Shown in pieces: positions 1 to 10,917 of a stretch of DNA of 64,000 nt. Origin of the DNA: Euborellia annulipes (Eukaryota > Arthropoda > Insecta > Dermaptera > Anisolabididae). A program made the translations under genes and the position numbers. Within the stretch, counting starts at the first letter, position 1; every line of letters starts with the position of its first letter. Below the pieces are notes generated by a model. It worked only from the letters and a program-made list of their open reading frames with translations. It was not told the DNA's origin and searched no databases. The stretch lies in the NCBI GenBank assembly GCA_023213315.1, contig JAKCPI010007792.1, forward strand, positions 62,001-126,000. Direction: 5' to 3'.

Positions 1-200
1 AAAGATAGGAAAGTTGTCCACTTAGTTTATTTTACTACTGGTAAAAGATGGAAAAATTTTTTATTTAGTTGCTTGTTGGAAAGAATGGTAAAGTTTTCCC
101 ATTTTATTGTATGCCGAAAAAAGGGGGGGGGGGAAGTTTTCCATTTTGTTACCTACCAAAAAAAGAGTTGGAAAATTGTACACTTTGTTATTCGCTGATT
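1..200. repeat. Degenerate tandem repeat, ~40-bp unit
   Basis: About five diverged units share a core of GGAAARTTTTCCAYTTTRTT, near positions 9, 49, 88, 133 and 169. One unit carries a run of G at about 125-134. The left side may continue outside the window. It is not coding; the minus-strand open frame across it is an artefact of the repeat. Confidence 0.55.
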
Positions 201-231
201 CAGCAAAGGAGTTAGTCTCAAAATTTAAATA

Positions 232-345
232 GCCCTCGAGCTTGGTGTAGGGGTTAGCGTGGTGGCCTTGTACACTAAGGGTCGCGGGTTTCAATCCCAG
301 GTAGTCCGATTTAAGCCATTTGGATACCAAACGGCCACATAATAA
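232..345 (+). mobile_element. tRNA-derived SINE, family 1, 3'-truncated copy
   Basis: The head resembles a tRNA gene: an A-box-like GGTGTAGGGGTTAGCGTG and a B-box-like GGTTTCAATCC, followed by AGTCCGATTTAAGCCATTTGG. The same order of elements occurs in the copies at 46510 and 51952. Only the first ~115 bp are present, without polyA tail or visible target-site duplication, so it is probably a dead fragment. Confidence 0.75.
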
Positions 346-350
346 ACTTT

Positions 351-1255
351 AAAGAAAATAATTTATTTATCGAAAAAATTGAAATAAAAGAAGACAGGAA
401 GGGTCAGCTATTAAAAATAAAATTAATTTAACACCTTTTATTTAAATCCAATTAATTGAAAAGCCTAAAAGTAAGCACCTCCTGGGTAAACAAACTTGGT
501 GGTTTTTTTTTTTGTTTTACTTGCTTGTTTTATTCAATAAAGAAAAAGGATCGTAATATAAAGACAATAAAATAGAACAAGCGCAAAAAAAATGCTAATT
601 TTTAATAAAAAATGTAAAAGCATCCCTCCCCCCTCCCCTCCCCTCTTTACCTACAACGACTAACGTAACTCGCTCTCGAGTATTCTTTTATCATTTAAAT
701 TGGTACGTTTACTTTTAGAGCTGGCAAATGGGTTCTAAAATGCTCTTGTTTAGGAATATATATATATATCTATTATTCACAAGAGTGGAGAGGGATTCTA
801 TTATTATCTAAAACTGAAAATAAAATGGAAGATAATTTTGAGTATAGGATCAATTCAAATTACTTTTCTAGGAATCTCTTTTTTTTTAAGTTTTTTATTA
901 GAGTTAATTTTAGAGGCAAAGTAAAAGTTAATTATAACGTCAGTTTACTGACATGTTTAATAAAGATAAGTAGTGAAAAGTGTGTATGTAAAAAAAAAGC
1001 TTTAAATGACGTCATAAAAACCCTAAAAAAAATCATTCCCCGTTTTTTTTAACTCTGGAGCAGCGTACACGGAGACCCGCATCAGCCCAATTTCCGGTAC
1101 CCAAAAGCCATAATGTTGTGAATGAGTGTCCCTTCATCTCTCTTCTCTCTTGTACGTAAAACTTTTTCTAAACAATTGTCGGGTTACAAATGATGCAGGA
1201 GGATGGTGGACTGTATTGATGAGCTTACATAATCTGTAAATGTATACTTGACAGT
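351..1255. other. AT-rich stretch, no gene seen
   Basis: Low-complexity AT-rich DNA with a C-rich run near 625-645 and a short TA repeat near 758-770. The 75-codon open frame at 825-1052 has no recognisable domain and is not supported as a gene. Confidence 0.5.
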
Positions 1256-1790
1256 TGGGTTTTATACCGTGATGTTGTAGTTAAAGATTTAGGAGTTATT
1301 TTGGATTCACAATTGACCTGGTATTGTTAACAGAGCCTGCAAGATGCTAGGCTTTGTTAAAAGGAACACCAACATCTCCACTTTAAAAACTCTCTATTTC
1401 TCCCTTGTGAGATCTATTTTAGAATATGTGCCTTTGATCTGGCCCCCTTACATCAGCGTTTTGATAAACGTGGTGGAGGGTGCCTAGAAGAAATTTCTCA
1501 AATTTCTGTTCTACAGAGAAGTAGGAATTAAATGCGACTCCTGTGGGCTATCCTGAACCTCTAGTCATATTCAATATGAAAAGCCTTTCCGACAGAATGG
1601 ATGATTCTCTGAAGAATCTCTTTTGTCTTCTGGGAGATTATTGATTTACTGGCCAGAAATGGCTTCAGGGTTTCGGCATTTATCTTAAGATTTGGTTCCC
1701 TTTTTCATGTCGGAAGGGCTAGAACTAGGATAATGTAGAGGTCCCCCATATTCAGAATGATATTTGAATATACTCGAAGGAAGGCCTCCT
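1256..1790 (+). pseudogene. Jockey-like LINE, 3' end of reverse transcriptase
   Basis: Conceptual translation gives VVKDLGVILDSQLTW, then KMLGFVKRN, LKTLYFSLVRSILEYVPLIW and a basic QKKFLKFLFYREVG. This is the order seen at the end of the RT domain of Jockey-like non-LTR retrotransposons. A deletion after LTW, several in-frame stops and frame changes show it is dead. The last ~250 bp still read like the hydrophobic and basic C-terminal region of such ORF2 proteins. No polyA tail was found. Confidence 0.8.
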
Positions 1791-1955
1791 CATAAATAGA
1801 TCAGCTGTTTTATTTTGTTGTCTGATCCTTTTTATTCTCATTTTGCATATATATGTATACTTTTTGTTACTTCTTTCAATTAATTGTATTATTTATATAT
1901 TTTGCCCTCTAATGGAATTCTCTGTTGGGTGAAAGTTAGTGTAATTAAAAAATAT

Positions 1956-2370
1956 CGACTGGCGAATCAGCTGATCAAAGTTGGTGATTCAGCTGATCTA
2001 AGTTGGCGATTCAGCGGAACTAAGTTGGCGAATCTGCTGACCAAAGTTGGTGATTCAGCTGATCAAAGTTGGCGATTCAGCTAATCTAAGTTGGCGAATC
2101 TGCTGATCAAAGTTGGTGATTCAGTTGATCTAAGTTGGCGAATCAGCTGATCAAAGTTGGTGATTCAGCTAATCTAAGTTGGCGAATCAGCTGATCTAAG
2201 TTGGCGATTCAGCTAATCTAAGTTGGCGAATCAGCTGGATCTAAGTTGGCGAATCTGCTGATCAAAGTTGGTGATTCAGCTGATCAAAGTTGGCGAATCA
2301 GCTGATCTAAGTTGGCGAATCAGCTGATCTAAGTTGGCGAATTTGCTGATCAAAGTTGGCGAATCAGCTT
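1956..2370. repeat. 22-24-bp minisatellite
   Basis: About 18 units of the type AGTTGGCGAATCAGCTGATC, alternating GCGAATC, GCGATTC and GTGATTC variants. Each unit contains the palindrome TCAGCTGA. The open frame at 1884-2084 simply reads through the repeat. Confidence 0.9.
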
Positions 2371-3300
2371 CTTTTTTTTTCAAGGCCAACTTTAGATTCT
2401 CATTTAAACGGTTTCTCATATAAAACGTAACAAAATTAGTTATAAAAGAACGCAAATATTCTCTTACAACATAGGGTGTTGAGTTACTGCACAGGAATCA
2501 AAGTAATATGAGTTTAACAAAAGAAATGGTATGATCACGAATGTGCAATTTTTCACTCTATTTTTCACTCTTTCTTATAATCGAATCTTAAACAAAAAAA
2601 AAAAAAAAAAAATGGCCTCATTGTAGGGGGAAGAAAAAATAATTCGCGAACAAAGCTGCCCAATAAATAAATTCTTTTTCTGATTATTGGCTTATGAAAT
2701 TTAGAAGAGAGAAAAAAAAAATATTAGATATGTGAAATGAACAAAAGAGAGAAATATGCGGCTCTTATTATTTTCCCTCCGCCAACTGGGTTATAATTAG
2801 AATCACCCCCGCAAGCGAGTAATGTAATAATATTCTTTTATTAACCCGAACATTGTTTTTGTTTTCATCTGGAAATAGGAATATTGAAAAAGAAAAAAAA
2901 AAACAAACATTCACGTATTATGAAGCTATTATTAAAAAAAAAAGTTGACAGTTCAATATGGAGTCTTGCCAAAGTCGATTTCTACTAAAGTCAAATATTC
3001 AATGGAAATTAGTCAAAAAAAACTTTCTTTTTTTTTATTAATTTAGCTTAAATTTAAACTAACAATGGGACCCTAGTGGGTGACCGATTTTTTTTTAATG
3101 CTTATCGAAATGGATTAGAGTATCTGAACATCAAAATCGATGCGCTTCTCAAAAACACTCGAGAAAATCAACATTTCCTAGTTATAATTTGGATATATTA
3201 TCGTAATCACTGGTAGTCGCACAGGTAGGCGCTTTAGTGTCTGTCGAAACTCGTGGGTGGAGTTCCGAGCTGATCTAATGTGACTGAACACCTCTAGAAG
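2371..3300. other. AT-rich stretch, no gene seen
   Basis: Contains several polyA runs (near 2594, 2895 and 2932) and otherwise unremarkable AT-rich sequence. No reading frame, RNA gene or repeat unit could be supported. Confidence 0.5.
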
Positions 3301-3304
3301 CGAC

Positions 3305-3832
3305 GGCAAGGCATTATGGGTCTCCTACTACCTGAGTGGCGTACACAACGGCTTCCAGAAACATTTCGTTTTGCTCACTCGTAAGTCTTCCATCCCCTCT
3401 TTGCTGTTGGGACGTGTCGTCGGCTTCCTACTTTCATTTTGTTTTGATCACAGAAGGATTATGGGTCTCCTACTACCTGAGTGGCCACACAACCTTCCAA
3501 AAACACCCATAAGTCTTCCATGACACTCTTTGCTGTTGGCGACGTGTCGTCGGCTTCCTACTTTGCATTTTGTATTTGATCACTGCAAGGAATTATGGGT
3601 CTCCTACTATCTGAGTGGCCTACACAACGGCTTCCAAAAACACTTCCTTTTGCTCACTGGTAAAGTCTTCCATGACACTCGTTGCTGTTGGCGACGTGTC
3701 TTCGGCTTCCTACTTTACATTTTGTATTTGATCACAGCAATGAATTATGGGTCTTCTACTACCTGAGTGGCCTATACAACGGCTTCCAAAAACACTTGGT
3801 TTTGCTCACTGGTAAAGTCATCCATCACACTT
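3305..3832. repeat. Tandem repeat, ~135-152-bp unit, 3.6 copies
   Basis: Units start near 3308, 3454, 3588 and 3740 with ATTATGGGTCTCCTACTA and contain CTTTGCTGTTGGGACGTG or CTGTTGGCGACGTGTC and CGGCTTCCTACTTT. Unit 2 lacks ~15 bp and unit 4 stops at about 3832. The two overlapping open frames here encode repeated peptides and are read-through artefacts. Confidence 0.9.
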
Positions 3833-4860
3833 TTTATCATAATATCACAAAAAAAATTGAAAATTTCAAAATTTTTGAAAAAAACTTTTTAGGTAAAGCA
3901 TTACTTCCAAGTGACGTATTTACTCCAAAACTTGATAAAAATCTACAATTTTAGTGAAAGGAGTATATATACCAAATTTCAACGATCGGGCTGCTTTGTT
4001 TCTTTAAGCAATCGTGTTCACATACACACACCCACACAGACATAATTCCAAAAGAATATAGGCCTACGAGAAAGTTTTAGGGAAGTCATTCCCGATTGAT
4101 TGAGTTATTAATTCTTAAATTAACGACGAAGCCCTTAACTAGGCTCGAAGCCCGCGGAGGGCGGGCGGCGCGGCTAGTTTAAATTATAATTCATTTTAGA
4201 TTATCGTTATTAATGAAATTCACATTTGACGTTTACACAGTGACGTCATTCGAATGATGTTTGATTTCCCCTCTATTCTTCTATTGAATCTTACAGAGAG
4301 AGAAAAAAAAAAAGAAAATGGCTTCATAGAAGAGAAAGAAAATAATTCGATCAAAGCCACCTGTCATCTGATTGTTGGCTTATTCGATCATTCAGGTAAA
4401 AATATCGTGTCAATTTTTCAATTAATTTAAAATACTCCCCCCCCCCATTTGATTGAGAGTAGGGTATTAATTTTCAAATAATAGGGGCTACTTGTTTCTC
4501 TTTTGTTTATCAATTTCATTTTTTTTTTTTTTTTTTTTCAATTATTGATTAAATTTTTCTATACATATATATGAAAATAAATTGAATGAATTTTATATTT
4601 TTATTATACGTTATGTTGTACGTTATTCATTTCATTTATATTTTAAATCTAGTTTTTATTTTGAATCAATATTAAAAGCTTTTTGACAGTTTTTTTTTTT
4701 TTTTTTTTTTTGAAAGATGATGAAATATGAAAGCAAAAAAAAAAAAAGTTTTAAAAAAGAGTGACGTAATATGAAGTTGATAAGAGGGATATATATGCAT
4801 TTATATTTAATTTTTTTTTTTAATTCTATCAAAAACAACTGCTTATTGTAGAAGTAACAT
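3833..4860. other. AT-rich stretch with a dispersed-repeat tail and a GC island
   Basis: 3960-4050 resembles the tail of a dispersed repeat also seen near 37.4, 43.1 and 51.7 kb (AAATTTCAACGATCGGG, then CACACAGACA). 4139-4180 is a short, strikingly GC-rich palindromic block bounded by ACTAGG and GGCTAGT. The rest is AT-rich with long T and A runs. No gene seen. Confidence 0.5.
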
Positions 4861-4861
4861 G

Positions 4862-5560
4862 GAGGCTAATTCCTTTTTCTCAACCGGAACTTGTAGCTAC
4901 TTCCTCAAAATCGGAGCAAGTAACAGAGAGCTAATTCCTCCTTTTTCTCGATAGGAACTTGTCACAACTTCTTCAAAATCGAACAAGTAACAGAAATCTA
5001 ATTCCTTTTTTTCGACAGTCTCTTCTTCAAAGTCGTATTCCTCTTTTCAGAGGAGTCGTGATCCTCATTTCTTCCGTGCTCTCACAGTACCAGTTCTTGC
5101 GACTGCAGCCCGCCAGCGAGATCTGTTCCTGGCCATTGTTGTAGCAGCGACAGTAACTTGTAGCTGATTCCTCAAAATTAGTGGAAAAAGAAACTAGAAA
5201 TTTATTTCTTTTTCTCGACAGGAACTTGTGGCAACTTACTCAAAATTGGACCAAGTAACAGAGAGCTAATTCCCTTTTTCGATAGGAACTTGTGGCTACT
5301 TCCTCAAAATTAATGGAAAAAGTAAATAGAAGTTTATTCCTTTTTCGACAGGAACTTGTGGCAACTTTCTCAAAATTGGACCAAGTAACAGAGAGCTAAT
5401 TCCTTTTTCTAGATAGGAACTTGTAGCAACTTCAAAATCGAATAAGTAACTGGAAGCTAATTCCTTTTTCTCGACAGTAACTTCTAGCTCCTTCCTCAAA
5501 ATTAGTGGTACAAGTAACTGTAAGCTAATTAATTCCTTTTCAGGGAAAATTAATGGAACA
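4862..5560. repeat. Satellite-like array, ~72-bp unit with dimeric order
   Basis: Roughly nine units carry GAACTTGTGGCAACTT, CTCAAAAT, AAGTAACAGAGAGC and TAATTCCTTTTTC. Between 5160 and 5460 two unit types alternate (TTGGACCAAGTAACAGAG and TTAATGGAAAAAGTAAATAG), giving a dimer of about 146 bp. The array is interrupted at about 5045-5150 by a less AT-rich insert. Confidence 0.85.
5045..5150. other. Unrelated insert inside the 72-bp array
   Basis: About 105 bp of moderate GC sequence (containing GACTGCAGCCCGCCAGCGAG) interrupts the repeat units. No target duplication or family was recognised; it may be a remnant of an insertion or a diverged unit. Confidence 0.45.
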
Positions 5561-5777
5561 AGTCACGAATAAAGGTTCCTCTTTATTCTTCAAACAGCAA
5601 CTGACAAGGGGAATAATTTTCACTCTGATATGAATTCCCGTTTCATTTCTCAAGAGAAGAAATCACTAATGAAGTTAGTTCACTGAAATTATTCCCTTTT
5701 ATGTGATCGATCAAGAGTTTAAGTTAAGAAAACAATAATAATTCTCGTTTCAATTAAGAAAATTCTAAATTCCAGCA

Positions 5778-5855
5778 TGTATGGTACTTTAAGGTTGCAG
5801 ATTTCGAATCTAGAACTGTACACAACTCGTGTTCGAATCCAGCTTGCCGTAAAAA
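5778..5855 (+). mobile_element. tRNA-derived SINE, family 2, partial copy
   Basis: Carries the family core TCGAATCTAGAACTGTACAC, then ACTCGTGTTCGAATCCAGCT, containing a perfect tRNA B box (GTTCGAATCC), then TTGCC. The A-box region is degraded. Other copies lie near 8301, 13082, 33145, 40363 (minus) and 41677. Confidence 0.7.
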
Positions 5856-7175
5856 ATTGTTCAATTTTGTCAATATCTTCTATCTGGAGTAGTTATCTGA
5901 GAGATAATCTCACCTCTAGGTATAGTGTGTGTGGTATCACAAATCCTAGGTTTGTTCTCTATGAACAGCCAGTTTAACCTAACTTACTAGTTTGATTTAT
6001 CATCCATCAATTGTATTTTTAACGATAAGGACACAAGTGTGTATTTTATATCTAATTTTTAGAATCGTAGTTAATTTAGTAACAAGTAGTATGGATATAT
6101 TAAATTTGCCCTAAAAGTTGTAATTTTTGTCTTTACGTTACCTAAAGTTGTTAATAAGATATACTTAACAAGAGATTAAAAAAAAAGATTTCATTTTATC
6201 TCCCTCGTCTATAATTAACGCTATTTCTTATCAAAAACTACTTAAATACAAGTTCTTCTTATCAAAATATTCAACTATTTTAAAACTTGCACAAAACGTC
6301 TTTATCAGTACGTATAAATTCTTCTTATCTACTTAATTAGATCCAAAAGTAGATTTTCTTTCTCTCTCAACCCCTTTTCTTAATTTATTACTTTTTAATT
6401 TTATAATATTTAACACTTTCTTTTTTTTTTATACTAACACAACGTGACTGCAAATATTTTAGTGATGTGGTGGTCTCTATCCACTATTTTTGTTTCGATA
6501 ACGGCAAATTTTCAAAAGAAAACACAAAATTTGATGTTGTCACAGCAATTCAATTTCTTTGATTGTAAATTCTTAATGGCCCTTTTCAAAGTCAAAAAAA
6601 AAAAAAAAATTGTACAAAGAGAGAGAAAGTCTTTCGTACTCAACTATGTTTTCTATCTTCAAGTTAAAGTAGATTTTATTTTAGATCTATTTGACTTTTT
6701 TTTTGTGATGTTCACTTACGATGAACGTATTCTCTTGGTCTTGTTTCTCTTTTTAAAAACCCTAAGGGATTTTAAGATAGATTCTCAAAGTGGAAATAAA
6801 TTATTCAAAACAATGAAAAAAATTTTAGATTTCAAATAATGAATGGAATTATACTCGTTGCAAAATAGAAATGATGGAGCATATCACACTTCGATGAAAT
6901 TCACTTCAATGCTAACACTCTGCAATCAGTAAATTATTAGTAATACTAAGGTGTGTTGGTAAGTAGTAGAGCCTCAAAAGTCCGACAGTCCACTAATCTC
7001 TGTCTTTGTAAAATTTGTCTTGAAATAGTATCTCAAAAACTATCACCACAATCCTCATCTGTTGGGTGCACTACTGCTCGTTGTTTTAGGCTGCCACTAC
7101 CTAGCTTTCCGTAGGTTGCTAGAGACCAGGTTTCAAATGAAACAGTATGTAGACAAGTTTTGTTAATAATAGTAG
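5856..7175. other. AT-rich stretch, no gene seen
   Basis: No repeat unit or domain could be supported. The 131-codon open frame at 6444-6839 is rich in Phe, Lys and Leu from AT-rich codons, contains a run of lysines from an A-run, and matches nothing recognisable. Confidence 0.45.
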
Positions 7176-7184
7176 TACAGATGT

Positions 7185-7600
7185 AGCGTGTTGTGAGTCA
7201 ATCTTAGGACTAACTGACATAGATGTTATATGCCGTGAGTCGATCTAAAGGCTAACTGAGGAGAATGAGGCGAATTGGGCTTTTATAGCCTGAGTACGCA
7301 TCATCCTTATCATTTTCTCACAACTGCTAAAGTCAGCGAACCTTACTATATTACTGTCAATTTTGCTATCTTTCCTCATGCTGGGTAGAAGCAACCTGAG
7401 TTGTTATTCCTTACTTGGATAGACATACCATCAGCAATATAAGATCCTTACTTTCCCATGGATGATATTGGAATCTGCTTGCTTGGAGTCTTTCTCTTAT
7501 GGTTTTGTCTGCTAGACAGCAACCTGAGTAGTTATTCACTTTTTGGCTAGACACCTCGTCAGCAGATATTGGATCTCTTACTTTGCTTGTGCGAAAACTC
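7185..7600. repeat. Two short tandem duplications
   Basis: 7190-7258 has two ~55-bp units ending GGACTAACTGA and AGGCTAACTGA. 7390-7600 has two ~130-bp units containing GCAACCTGAGTWGTTATTC. Read on the minus strand the second pair gives similar peptides (about 20 residues ending NNNSGC and NNYSGC), so it may be diverged coding sequence of a mobile element, but no family was recognised. Confidence 0.5.
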
Positions 7601-8300
7601 ATTTGTTTGTGGTTAAATCAATATTAATACAACATATGATAAGATATATATATATATATATTTTTATATTAGCCGGGCATGACACATCATCAGAATACCA
7701 AAACATCATTAAGTAAGGGAAATATCATCCTTCACAAATTATTTAAAAATATAAATAATTACGAAACACCCTGCTATTTTACGCTTTGATCAGTGTTATT
7801 AAGCTGGATTTAAAAAAAAAATTCTAGAATGAAATGATGAGGATAGAACAGAAAGATAAAAAAAAAATATTAATAACATATCAACGAGAAAATTTAATTA
7901 ATTATATTCTACGTATTTGTTTTATGCAAATTTATAATAAGAGATAATATATTGGAATTATGTTATAATTCGATGGCTGACGTACATGACGTTGGTTTTG
8001 AAATATAAAAAATATATCTGCATGATGGTCATATATCAGTAGTTCTTGCTGTGAGTTTAATGTGAAAGCCTAATGTTCTAAAATATGTCGAGGATTATTC
8101 CAAGGATGCGATTAGTTGAGGTGATTGTTAGAATCGTGAGCAAAGGACTAAGCAAGTTCAAGTCCACCTCATGGAAAAAATTTTCCAACTTTATGTCTCC
8201 TTATAAGGAAGAAAATGGGAGTATTAGTATTATTCCTAAGAAAGTTTCCCTGAAGTAACCTCAATTTTGAAGAAGATACCCATATTCAAATCAAGGAGAC

Positions 8301-8366
8301 TTGTGGCTAATCGGATAATCTGTGAATTAAGAACCTAGAGTTGCAAAACGGCTCAGTTTGAAGTTC
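8301..8366 (+). mobile_element. tRNA-derived SINE, family 2, head fragment
   Basis: TGTGGCTAATCGGATAATCT is a good tRNA A box region. It is followed by CCTAGAGTTGCAAAACGGCT and a mutated B box (GTTTGAAGTTCC). The A-box to B-box spacing matches the other family members. Confidence 0.65.
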
Positions 8367-8460
8367 CGCTTATTGGAAAATATTATTAAACATAATCCGA
8401 GAATTTACTGCCTTTAGAAAATAGGATAATTTAAAGGACAATTAATGGATGGAAAAGGAA

Positions 8461-8690
8461 GAACAAAAGACAAGTAATGGTGACTGTTCGGAATGCCCCA
8501 GGTCCAAACCTTCCAAAAGAGCTCACGTTCTCCTTTACCAAACAAAAGACAAGAAATGGTGGCAGTTTGGAATGTCTCAGGTTCAAATATATCAATAGAT
8601 CTCACGTCACGTTCAAAGAGAAAATTATTGGTTGCAGTTTGAAATGTCTCAGGTTCAAACATACCAAAAGAGCTCACGTTCTTTTTGACC
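8461..8690. repeat. Tandem repeat, ~77-bp unit, 3 copies
   Basis: Units contain AATGTCTCAGGTTCAAA, then CAAAAGAGCTCACGTTC. Open frames on both strands across this stretch are repeat read-through. Confidence 0.85.
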
Positions 8691-8782
8691 ACTCACTTTT
8701 TCTGCAGTCCTTCATTACACAATATATCCATCTTCTTTTGGTTTCCTCACTTAGAACTTTAATTCCATCATCATTTTCTCTT

Positions 8783-9215
8783 TTCATTACACCATCTAAG
8801 TCAAATCACCTTACGCCTTTCTGTCTTTCCTCAGATCTCACTCCGTAATCGATACCTTCTTCATAAAAACAAATAAACTGTTAGGGCATCTTTTATTTCT
8901 TTCCTTATTACTTTATTTCATATATCAAAATTCCTAACCAGAAGGACAGTTCTTTGATTTATATGGAACTAATTTCAGGTTATAAATTTTTGGAGAAAAA
9001 AGAAACTCTTCTTTCTTTAAAGAAATAAAAGATGCCCTAACAGTTTATTTGTTTTTATGAAGAAGGTATCGATTAAGGAGTGAGATCTGAGGAATGACAG
9101 AGATGCGTAAGGTGATTTGGCTTATATGGTGTCTTCTTTCTGTTAAGAAGAGTTTCTTTTTTCTCCAAAAATTTATAACCTGAAATTAGTTCCATATAAA
9201 TCAAAGAACTGATCA
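8783..9215. repeat. Compound foldback: two interleaved inverted repeats
   Basis: Arm A (8791-8900, including CAGATCTCACTCC and TGTTAGGGCATCTTTTAT) is repeated inverted at 9019-9132. Arm C (8947-9014, including CTTTGATTTATATGGAACTA) is repeated inverted at 9141-9212. The order A, C, A', C' cannot form one simple hairpin. The C segment also occurs, diverged, at 10405-10475. Confidence 0.8.
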
Positions 9216-9264
9216 GTTCTGACTAGGAATTTAGATAAAGTCTATCTATCTTACCATATCTCAG

Positions 9265-9400
9265 TTCTGCCACAACGAGCTTTTTCTTGATTTTCCTTAG
9301 CAGCTATGTTGTTCCATCTTTCCCTTATCCTTCTTTCACACAGCATTTCAAACACTGTTCTCCATTCAGCTTGTGGTCCAGCTCCCTTTTAAGTCCCCCC
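9265..9400 (-). pseudogene. Short coding-like fragment, family unknown
   Basis: The minus strand reads open for about 45 codons with a non-AT-driven composition, including AEWRTVFEMLCERRIRERW and NNIAAKENQEKA. It is interrupted by a stop just upstream. It looks like a coding remnant, perhaps of a transposon, but no family can be named. Confidence 0.35.
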
Positions 9401-9401
9401 A

Positions 9402-10168
9402 TCCGAAACCACAAAGGACTCAATATTTGAATTCCCTGATCATATGAAGTTTTTCCTTACTCTAAATATACCGAGACTTTATTATTCTATTAAGAAACAT
9501 CTCTTAATTAAGCAGGTGAGTAATCTGCTAGATTTTTCAGATACATAAATTAAACTTGGAAATTGTTATGACATTAGCTCAACTTCTTATAATAAAATTA
9601 TATTTTAATTGATTAAATTATAATCAATTTTGCCACCACTCAATAATAATAATTTTTATATAAAAATTATATTAATATTTGAATAATTCGACAAAGAAAA
9701 TGAGAGAGAGAATAAATTGACTTTGAAGTTTTTTTTTGTGAAGAGTTTAAAAAAAAAAAAAAATCAATTTCCCGTGTAAATATCTAAAAAAAAAAAAAAA
9801 AAACTTTTAGAGAAGAAATCTCTTTTCTCTCTAGAGAAATGAATATTATATTATTTTCTGGTAGAAAATTAAAATCACTTTAGAGAAAGAGAGAGAGAGA
9901 GAGAGAGAAAAAAAGAAGCGAAATAACGGATATTAACAAGTTTCCAAATTTTTTAATGAAAAAAGTGACTTTAGATTAAGTAGAAAATTAAAGATTAATT
10001 AAGATTTCTTATATATTTAATCTAGAAAGATTGAAAAAAAAAAGAATTCATCGATAAAAGTTGTTAGAAAATAGATAATTAATCAAGGTTATTAAACATA
10101 AAAGTAAAAGTAAAAAGACTATTAAAAAAAGATGGAAAAATGAAAAAATAAATTTTTTTATTTTAAAC
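9402..10168. other. AT-rich stretch with a GA microsatellite
   Basis: Contains (GA)n at 9883-9909 and several polyA runs. No gene or dispersed repeat recognised. Confidence 0.5.
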
Positions 10169-10500
10169 TAACCGTTAGAGCCATCTTTTGTTTCTTTGTT
10201 TCATATATCAAAATTCCATATTCCTTTGTTTCATATATCAAAATTCCATATTCCTTTGTTTCATATGTCAAAATTCCTTATTTCTTTGTTTCATATGTCA
10301 AAATTCCTTATTTCTTTGTTTCATATATCAAAATTCCATATTCCTTTGTTTCATATATCAAAATTCCTTATTTCTTTGTTTCATATGTCAAAATTCCTAA
10401 CCAGGACTGATCAGTTCTTTCATGGAACTAATTCCAAGTTCTAAATTTTTGTAGAAAAAAAGGAACTATTCTTTCTTCCAACTTTCTGTTTAGAAGAACT
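10169..10500. repeat. 30-bp minisatellite inside a dispersed repeat
   Basis: Seven units of CTTTGTTTCATATRTCAAAA plus TTCCWTATTY occupy 10188-10402. The flanks (CCGTTAGAGCCATCTTTT before, TTCCTAACCAGGACTGATCA after) match the single-unit sequence at 8880-9010. This copy therefore expanded one 30-bp segment of the same dispersed element. Two overlapping open frames here are artefacts. Confidence 0.9.
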
Positions 10501-10589
10501 CTTTAACAAGAGAGATATTTAACTTAGTAAGGGTATTTTATGGCTCGTTGAATTTGTATCAGGAATGAAAGTTGGAAGAAGATGTTTAT

Positions 10590-10715
10590 AATCAAATTAT
10601 ACAATAGTTGAGCGTTTTACGTAAAACGCACTATTGCGTTAGGCATACTAAATATTTGCGAATAAATTCTTTTAACGTGGAAAGCAGTCATTGGTTATTT
10701 CTTCTTCTTAACCTT
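10590..10715 (+). repeat. Penelope-tail-like repeat fragment
   Basis: Has the hairpin GCGTTTTACGTAAAACGC, then AAATATTTGCGAATAAATTC, AACGTGGAAAGCAGTCATTG and GTTATTTCTTC. Related tails lie at 15450-15515 and 42180-42259. Confidence 0.5.
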
Positions 10716-10811
10716 AATTCAATCGTCCCAGCATACTTGGTTTCTTTTTCTACAGCTTTTCATTTTAGACAACTACTGTAGTTTTTTGTTAGAATTTCTT
10801 GGAATAAAAAA

Positions 10812-10915
10812 GAACTATTTCCAAGTTCTTTTATTTTTGGAAAACAAGTTTCTGTAATTTATTATCAGTATTATAAACTATTTTATCATAGACCTAAGAA
10901 TTATTTGTAATATTT
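10812..10915 (+). repeat. Dispersed repeat, paired with 12350-12440
   Basis: CAAGTTCTTTTATTTTTGGA, then AACAAGTTTCTGTAA and a TATTATAAACTATT stretch. The sequence at 12356-12440 has the same order with about 80% visual identity. Confidence 0.5.
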
Positions 10916-10917
10916 GC

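Noticed and set aside
1884..2084. 66-codon ORF
   Set aside because: Reads through a 22-bp minisatellite; the peptide is just the repeated unit.
3530..3954. Two overlapping ORFs with similar peptides
   Set aside because: Both are register shifts of the ~150-bp tandem repeat, with no domain.
4862..5560. CRISPR-like array
   Set aside because: The units are tandem without unique spacers, and the genome is eukaryotic in character.
6444..6839. 131-codon ORF as a possible gene
   Set aside because: Composition is driven by AT-rich codons, it holds a homopolymer lysine run, and no domain or splice context was recognised.
10188..10444. Repeat proteins of 70 and 82 residues
   Set aside because: Product of a 30-bp minisatellite, open because 30 is divisible by three.
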